Positions 60,101 through 64,000 of a DNA stretch of 64,000 bases are shown here, one piece after another. Source of the DNA: Solirubrobacter deserti (GTDB lineage: Bacteria > Actinomycetota > Thermoleophilia > Solirubrobacterales > Solirubrobacteraceae); the NCBI RefSeq assembly GCF_027587175.1, contig NZ_JAPCID010000010.1, positions 62,001-126,000 on the forward strand, in the 5' to 3' direction. Numbering within the stretch: position 1 is the first letter of the stretch; each line of letters begins with the position of its first letter. The translations under genes were made by a program, and so were the position numbers. The notes beneath the pieces are model-generated. The model did no database searches, was not told where the DNA came from, and saw only the letters and a list, made by a program, of their open reading frames with translations.

Positions 60101-60942
60101 CCAACACCGTGGTCGGCAAGATCCCGGTGGTGGAGGGCTACAACGCCGGCGTCTCCTACTCGGTCGCCCAGATGATGGTCGACCGCACGGGCGACGTCGC
60201 CTGGACCGGCGCCGCAACGCGCACGGCCAAGAACCTCGGCGTCAACTCGCGCACGGACGTGAAGGCGATCGTCGACAAGGCCGACATCGACACCGCGCCG
60301 CTGCGCAACCAGGTCATCGGCCGCCAGTCGATCGACATCCTGCGCGACGATCCGGCGCGCTTGAAGGAGTCCGCGATGGGCAACATGGTCGCGGACGCCA
60401 TGCGCGCGCGGTACCCGGGCGTGCAGGCGGCGCTGACCAACTCGGGCGGCCTGCGCCAGGATCTGCGGATGGCGCCGACCGGCGCCGAGGGGGTGGGCGA
60501 GATCACGTGGGGCGAGGTGTTCGGCGTGCTGCCGTTCGGCAACCGCACGACGATCCTCACCGTGGCCTACGAGGACCTCGTGGCCGCCTTCCAGAACGGG
60601 TTCCGCCCGCCGTGCGGCGACACGAGCGTGAGCACGGGTCGCACGCCGCAGTTCTCGGGCTTGCAGGTGCAGATGCACTGCACGGGCACCACCCCGGTGA
60701 TCGACAACATCTGGCTCACGCCGGAGGGCGTCAACGGTCCCAAGAGCCTGCTGGCGCCGGGCAGCTCGGTGCGCATGGTCATCCCGGACTTCATGTACAC
60801 CGGCGGTGACGGGTACACCTCGTTCGCCCGCGGCACGAACGTCCTGCAGCCGGGCGACGGCCTGCTCGAGGTGACGATCGACTACATCACGGCGAACTCG
60901 CCGGTCGCGCCGGTCGTCGACGGCCGCCGCATCGGTCCGTGA
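57193..60942 (+). CDS. Secreted phosphodiesterase fused to 5'-nucleotidase
   Basis: This is a 1249-residue secreted fusion. A signal peptide covers about residues 1-32. Residues ~35-730 form an alkaline-phosphatase-superfamily nucleotide pyrophosphatase/phosphodiesterase-like domain: LLFFAADGLTQDRLEDF, the nucleophile region PPNTGAGWFTLATGAWPGVHG, a GDPRTDEIQHQFL segment and VASDHGFAPQF. From residue ~734 a 5'-nucleotidase begins: IIGLNDFHGQL, VSGGDNVGA, FGNHEFDFGP and VAGHTHRAAN supply both metal sites, and a 5'-nucleotidase C-terminal domain follows with LTNSGGLRQDL. The protein could turn an external dinucleotide or NAD-type substrate into nucleoside plus phosphate; that is inference. Confidence 0.88.
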   Translation: MERRVPMVAAVGAAAALAVGLAAPWSGADANGGWQDGRDQSGKLLFFAADGLTQDRLEDFADQGVTPGFAKLLRQGARADGHGLLTQAPPNTGAGWFTLATGAWPGVHGSTNNTFHTNNTAYNPASPNNTGFRGSRSFSSPGVLQAETLAQAAERGGKKVAQIEWAGGRSGAINGPTVDYRSFFSGRGVATNYIAPSDSESFTRQFGLQFDHPQGFAGNAPFPGAAPASATGWTSVPRSFSAPKEMRLRVIDFGTDKYGLNAYIYDSTNDRRTNYDRVLFSRTKSGAKADRVADLAEGEPFADVKVKIVGGANEGKTASFLVKVERLRKDLSQVRLFHTSVTRALATWNGFSEPGFTGSFEDYIAEKFPSSQAGDFAVLEAGIVSEDTYIEQSEYWAELYQPLAEYVITKYQPDLALVGDPRTDEIQHQFLGLVTKKLPNGARNPAYDDTNVDGYKDNRVKQRERYIRDAYRGADKTMRLAQNLMRERNLTTFVASDHGFAPQFLAIDASKVLVDLGLLSTPQTGNCTLPATETIGKAKVCYAGGAAQIYLNRAERDTATPGLQQVPAAEEAATVARIRAAFEALKDDNDWNGDGRPEQWEVIDRTYTKAEARAIPNGPKTTADMAHPTRTGDLVVFASPPYQFDGATPGTLLGLSAFFGQHGYVPDLQDRRANVNMRATFLAGGNAIKSGKVRDLQSIDLAPTAAYLLGVPAPQHSQGVVRRDLLGNGRDVTPVNIIGLNDFHGQLTPSTFGYDTLQASVGGAAQLATLFDEEAFALPGDTLLVSGGDNVGASPPISSLLEDMPTIDVMNAWGMDATAFGNHEFDFGPTRILKQQAASNFPWLSANIVQTSNNQPPSYVKPSTVIRVNGVQVGLIGATVKSTPELVAAGNTAGLAFLDEAERIERESNILRARGIKVQVVVIHEGATAGENAVDGRPAAPWAGPIMQIVEKLQNTTIDLVVAGHTHRAANTVVGKIPVVEGYNAGVSYSVAQMMVDRTGDVAWTGAATRTAKNLGVNSRTDVKAIVDKADIDTAPLRNQVIGRQSIDILRDDPARLKESAMGNMVADAMRARYPGVQAALTNSGGLRQDLRMAPTGAEGVGEITWGEVFGVLPFGNRTTILTVAYEDLVAAFQNGFRPPCGDTSVSTGRTPQFSGLQVQMHCTGTTPVIDNIWLTPEGVNGPKSLLAPGSSVRMVIPDFMYTGGDGYTSFARGTNVLQPGDGLLEVTIDYITANSPVAPVVDGRRIGP

Positions 60943-60950
60943 TCCCTGAG

Positions 60951-60986
60951 CCGGGGCCATGAGACGATTGCGTCTCGTGGCCCCGG
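60951..60986. terminator. 16-bp hairpin after the nucleotidase gene, over the LuxR start region
   Basis: The left arm (60951-60966) pairs with the right arm (60971-60986) over a 4-base loop. All 16 positions pair in RNA, one as G-U. It starts 9 bp after the upstream stop and has no T tract. It likely ends the upstream transcript and may also bury the GTG start of the next gene. Confidence 0.65.
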
Positions 60987-63508
60987 CATTGTTGGAACGT
61001 GACGCACCGCTCGGCGCGCTGTTGGGCGCGCTGAGCCGTGCACAGGCCGGGCACGGCTCGACCGCGCTGATCTCGGGCGAGGCGGGGATCGGCAAGACGT
61101 CGCTCGTGCGAGCGTTCGTCGGGGAGGCCCGGGCGCGCCTGCTGTGGGCCGCGTGCGACGACCTCGTCACGCCGCGGACGCTCGGCCCCCTGTGGGACGC
61201 GGCTCCGTCCGGCGGGCCGCTGGAGGCCGCGTTGCTCGAAGGTCGCGAGGTGTTCGGCGCGCTGATGGCCGAGCTCGCGGTCGAGCGGCCGACGGTGCTG
61301 GTGATCGAGGACGCGCACTGGGCCGACGACGCGACGATCGACGTGCTGGGCTACGCCGCGCGGCGAATGAGTTCGCTGGGCGCGCTGCTGGTGCTGACCG
61401 TGCGGGACGAGGGGCTGGTCGCCGGGCACCCGCTGCACCGGTTGCTGGGCGTGCTCGCGGGGGAGAGCGTGCACCGGCTCGAGCTCTCGCCGCTGTCGCG
61501 CGACGCGGTCGTGCGGCTCGTGAACGGCACGGGCCGCGACGCCGACGCGGTGCATTCGCTCACGCGCGGGAACCCGTTCTTCGTCGCGGAGGCGCTGGCG
61601 GCGGCGCCGGGCGAAGTGCCGGCGAGCGTCAAGGACGCGGTGCTCGCGCGGCTCGACGGCGTGTCGCCCGCGTGCCGGGAGGCGATCGAGCGGCTGAGCG
61701 TGATCCCGTCCGCGTTCCCCTCGACGCTGCTCGGCGTGCCGCTGGGCGTGCTGGCCGAGGCCGAGCGGGCCGGGCTGGTGGAGGCGCGCGAGGCCGGGAT
61801 CGCGTTCCGGCACGAGCTCGCGCGGCGGGCGGTCGAGCAGTCGCTGCCCGAGCTGCGGCGGCGGCTGCTCAACGCGGAGGTGGTCGGCGCGTTGCGACTC
61901 GCCGGAGTGAGCGATCGCGCGCGGCTGCTGCACCACGCGGTCGCGGCGGGGGACGTCGCGACGCTGCTCGCCGAAGGGCCGGAGGCGGCGCGCGAGGCGG
62001 CGCGCGCCGGCTCGCACCGGCAGGCGCTGGCGCACTATGAGGCGGTCATCGAGCACCTGGCCGGGCTGGAGGAGCGGGCGCGGGCCGACGTGCTGCACGG
62101 CTACGCGTGGGAGCTTTACAACGCGGCGCGGTTCATCGAGGCCGTCGAGGCCGGTCGCGCGGCGCTGGGCCTGTACGAGACGTTGGGCGATCCCGAGGCG
62201 CTCGGGTTGTGCCTGGCGCGCCTGTCGCGGCTGCTGCTGATGGCGGGCGAGACCGACGAGGCGTTCGCGGCGGCCGAGCGGTCCGTCCGGCTGCTCGGCG
62301 ACCACGCCGGGGCGGTCCTGTACCTGGGCGCGATCTACGCGCTGACCGCGCAGGCGTCGGAGGCGATGCCCGTGCTCGAGCGCGCGGACCGGCTCGCGGT
62401 GCAGAGCGGGCGGGCCGACCTGGCGGCGCTGTGCCTGAACTACCTCGCGATGGCGCGCGTGGAGGCGGGGGAGATCGACGCCGGCCTGGAGACGATGCGC
62501 TCCAGCATCGCGCTGGCCCGCGCGGGCGAGCACTTCGAGGCGCTCGCCCGCGGCTACGTGAACCACGTCGAGCTGCTCGCGCGCGTGGGCCGCTTCGACG
62601 AGCTGGTCGCGGAGATCGACGCCGGACTCGAGTTCACCCGCGACCACGGCTTCTGGTCGCACGCCTACAACCTCGACGTGCACCGCATGGTGCTGCTGCT
62701 GCGCCGGGGCGAGTGGGACGCGGCGGAGGCGGGCCTGCGCGAGCTGGTGTCCGCCGCCGGCGGGGACACGGGGTACCTGTACGCCTACTCCGTGCCCTGG
62801 CTCGGCCGGTTGCTGGCGCGGCGGGGCGACCCCTCGGCCGCGGCGCTGCTGAGGGAGGCATGGGAACGCGCGAAACGGGCGCGCACGCTGGTGGGCGTCG
62901 CCTACGCGGGCCTGGCCCGGGCCGAGTGGGCCTGGCTGGCCGAGGACGCCGCGGCCGCGCGCGAGGTCGCCGACGAGCTGCTCCCGCGCCTGTCGCACCC
63001 CGGTGGCGCCTGGTTCCGTGGCGAGCTCCTGCGCTACCTCACCCGGGCCGGCGTCCAGATCCCCAGCGCGACGGACGTGCCCGCGGCGTGGGCGGCCGGC
63101 CTCGCCGGGGAGTGGCGGACCGCCGCCTCGCTCTGGCGTCGCGCCGGCGATCCGTACGAGTGCGCGCTCGAGCTCGCGTTGAGCGGCGAACCGGACGCGA
63201 TCGCGGAGGGTCTCGAAATCCTCGACCGGCTCGGCGCCACGCCGGCCGCCGAGCTCGCCCGCGCCGGCCTGCGCGAGCGCGGCGCGCGGGTCCCGCGCGG
63301 GCCCAACGCGGCCACGCGGGGCAACCCCGCCGGGCTCACCGAGCGCCAGCTGGCCGTGCTCGCGCTCGTGCGCGAAGGCCTCACCAACGCCGAGATCGCC
63401 GAGCAGCTCGTGCTCTCGGTGCGGACGGTCGACCACCACGTGGCGGCGATCCTGTCCAAGCTCGGGGTCAAGTCCCGCCACGAGGCCGCGGCGATCGAGC
63501 TCGACTAG
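60977..63508 (+). CDS. LAL-type LuxR-family transcriptional regulator
   Basis: This ~843-residue regulator has a Walker A ([12 protein letters not shown]) near residue 35 and Walker B-like [15 protein letters not shown] in the AAA-type domain, a long helical TPR-like middle and a C-terminal LuxR helix-turn-helix ([36 protein letters not shown]). LAL proteins integrate a signal through ATP and TPR regions and activate genes. An ATG at 60959 in the same frame is rejected since it lies in the hairpin. GTG 60977 is used; TTG 60989 or 60992, giving the common LLERD start, is equally possible. Confidence 0.9.
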   Translation: MAPALLERDAPLGALLGALSRAQAGHGSTALISGEAGIGKTSLVRAFVGEARARLLWAACDDLVTPRTLGPLWDAAPSGGPLEAALLEGREVFGALMAELAVERPTVLVIEDAHWADDATIDVLGYAARRMSSLGALLVLTVRDEGLVAGHPLHRLLGVLAGESVHRLELSPLSRDAVVRLVNGTGRDADAVHSLTRGNPFFVAEALAAAPGEVPASVKDAVLARLDGVSPACREAIERLSVIPSAFPSTLLGVPLGVLAEAERAGLVEAREAGIAFRHELARRAVEQSLPELRRRLLNAEVVGALRLAGVSDRARLLHHAVAAGDVATLLAEGPEAAREAARAGSHRQALAHYEAVIEHLAGLEERARADVLHGYAWELYNAARFIEAVEAGRAALGLYETLGDPEALGLCLARLSRLLLMAGETDEAFAAAERSVRLLGDHAGAVLYLGAIYALTAQASEAMPVLERADRLAVQSGRADLAALCLNYLAMARVEAGEIDAGLETMRSSIALARAGEHFEALARGYVNHVELLARVGRFDELVAEIDAGLEFTRDHGFWSHAYNLDVHRMVLLLRRGEWDAAEAGLRELVSAAGGDTGYLYAYSVPWLGRLLARRGDPSAAALLREAWERAKRARTLVGVAYAGLARAEWAWLAEDAAAAREVADELLPRLSHPGGAWFRGELLRYLTRAGVQIPSATDVPAAWAAGLAGEWRTAASLWRRAGDPYECALELALSGEPDAIAEGLEILDRLGATPAAELARAGLRERGARVPRGPNAATRGNPAGLTERQLAVLALVREGLTNAEIAEQLVLSVRTVDHHVAAILSKLGVKSRHEAAAIELD

Positions 63509-63566
63509 CGGCGCTCGCGCGCGCCATGTCCGACGGCGCTCCTCGATCGTTGGGTAGGTCTTGACC

Positions 63567-64000
63567 ATGCCCGTCTCACCTCAGCCCGTCCAGAAGCGTC
63601 GCCGCGACCGGGGCTCCGCCGCCGCCGACGGCCTCGGACAGCCGGCTGAAGTGCCGAAGGGCGGGTGGCGCGACCGCGTGCGCTCGAAGCCGGGCGTCGG
63701 TCAGGCCTACCGCGTCGGCGTGTTCGTGCTCGGGCTGCTGTGCATCATCGCGGGCTTCGCGCTGGCGGTCCTTCCGGGGCCGTTGACGATTCCGCCGGTG
63801 CTGCTCGGACTGTGGATCTGGTCGACCGAGTTTCGCTTCGCCCGGCGGTTCTTCGACTCCTTCAAGGACAAGGCCCAGAACGCATGGGACCACGCCAAAC
63901 AGCACCCGGCCAGCTCGGCCGCGATCACCGTCGGCGGTCTCGCGGCGGCCGGCGTGGCGATGTGGGCCGTCGCGCACTTCGACCTGGTGGCCAAGGGCAA
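63567..64000 (+). CDS. PGPGW-type small transmembrane protein, 3' end outside window
   Basis: The reading frame runs from ATG 63567 to the window end, 144 codons without a stop. A basic disordered N-terminus is followed by a membrane helix, then LPGPLTIPPVLLGLWIWSTEF, which recalls the PGPGW transmembrane family (TIGR02611). An amphipathic helix (RFARRFFDSFKDKAQNAWDHA) and another hydrophobic segment follow. Function is unknown in that family. Confidence 0.75.
   Translation, partial: MPVSPQPVQKRRRDRGSAAADGLGQPAEVPKGGWRDRVRSKPGVGQAYRVGVFVLGLLCIIAGFALAVLPGPLTIPPVLLGLWIWSTEFRFARRFFDSFKDKAQNAWDHAKQHPASSAAITVGGLAAAGVAMWAVAHFDLVAKG

Noticed and set aside
60959-60961. ATG as start of the LuxR-type regulator
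   Set aside because: It lies in the left arm of a 16-bp hairpin that looks like the upstream terminator; starts after it match the family N-terminus better.
58171-61170. A 999-codon reverse open frame opposite the phosphodiesterase-nucleotidase gene
   Set aside because: It has no recognisable motif and biased composition; the forward frame has complete enzyme motifs.
60887-63568. An 893-codon reverse open frame opposite the LuxR-type regulator
   Set aside because: Its composition is typical of antisense frames, and the forward frame has Walker motifs and a LuxR HTH.

Overview
The window looks like a chromosomal segment of a GC-rich actinobacterium (GC clearly near 70% by eye), most likely class Thermoleophilia, order Solirubrobacterales. 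Reasons are the actinobacterial gene families (WXG100/EccC type VII secretion, 180-kDa-class NAD glutamate dehydrogenase, GTP-type PEP carboxykinase, MocR and LAL-type regulators), frequent GTG/TTG starts, dense packing with 4-base overlaps, and many genes that appear to be leaderless. I see no rRNA, tRNA, CRISPR array, insertion sequence or prophage.

Layout. 1-7249: a compact type VII secretion locus with a truncated DcrB/LpqN-like protein, an EspG-like protein, a membrane protein, a divergent WXG100 substrate, a fused three-ATPase EccC, and an unusual YukD (ubiquitin-like) + MinD-type ATPase fusion. 7246-11460: a large secreted PIG-L deacetylase and a small secreted protein. 11498-19086: a DeoR-headed, translationally coupled sugar operon (GH4 glycosidase, PfkB kinase, lipoprotein binding protein, two permeases, ATPase, dihydrofolate-reductase-fold protein). 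19051-22481: an AadA-like nucleotidyltransferase, an AbiEi-HTH/DUF559 protein behind a perfect 13-bp inverted repeat, and a secreted DUF1080 protein whose C-terminal ~115 residues nearly duplicate the end of the PIG-L protein. 22552-29714: LysE/Lrp pair, an ECF sigma factor with a membrane partner, a broken M24 peptidase gene, a hydroxyacid-oxoacid transhydrogenase and small genes.

29792-40677: a sigma factor fused to a zinc-finger anti-sigma-like domain and a membrane tail; PhoD phosphatase/LRAT-like/cupin operon; MFS exporter; a two-component system with acidic accessory proteins (an acidic-tailed membrane peptide and a PepSY protein); NmrA reductase and TetR; a membrane protein with DLPDI repeats; an alpha/beta hydrolase. 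40674-46731: MocR regulator, FAD oxidoreductase and a block of small proteins of unknown function. 46750-55017: a carbon-metabolism block of CitE-type lyase, MaoC hydratase, PEP carboxykinase and NAD-glutamate dehydrogenase, consistent with feeding C4/C5 acids and glutamate into gluconeogenesis. 54977-64000: lipoprotein, YkgJ-type cysteine-cluster protein, saccharopine-dehydrogenase-like enoyl reductase, a giant secreted phosphodiesterase/5'-nucleotidase fusion, a LAL-type LuxR regulator and a truncated small membrane protein.

Most interesting: the YukD-MinD fusion inside a reduced T7SS locus, the sigma/anti-sigma/membrane fusion, the repeated C-terminal surface module, the phosphodiesterase-nucleotidase fusion, and a recurrent TANNNT box 6-8 nt before start codons that implies widespread leaderless transcription.
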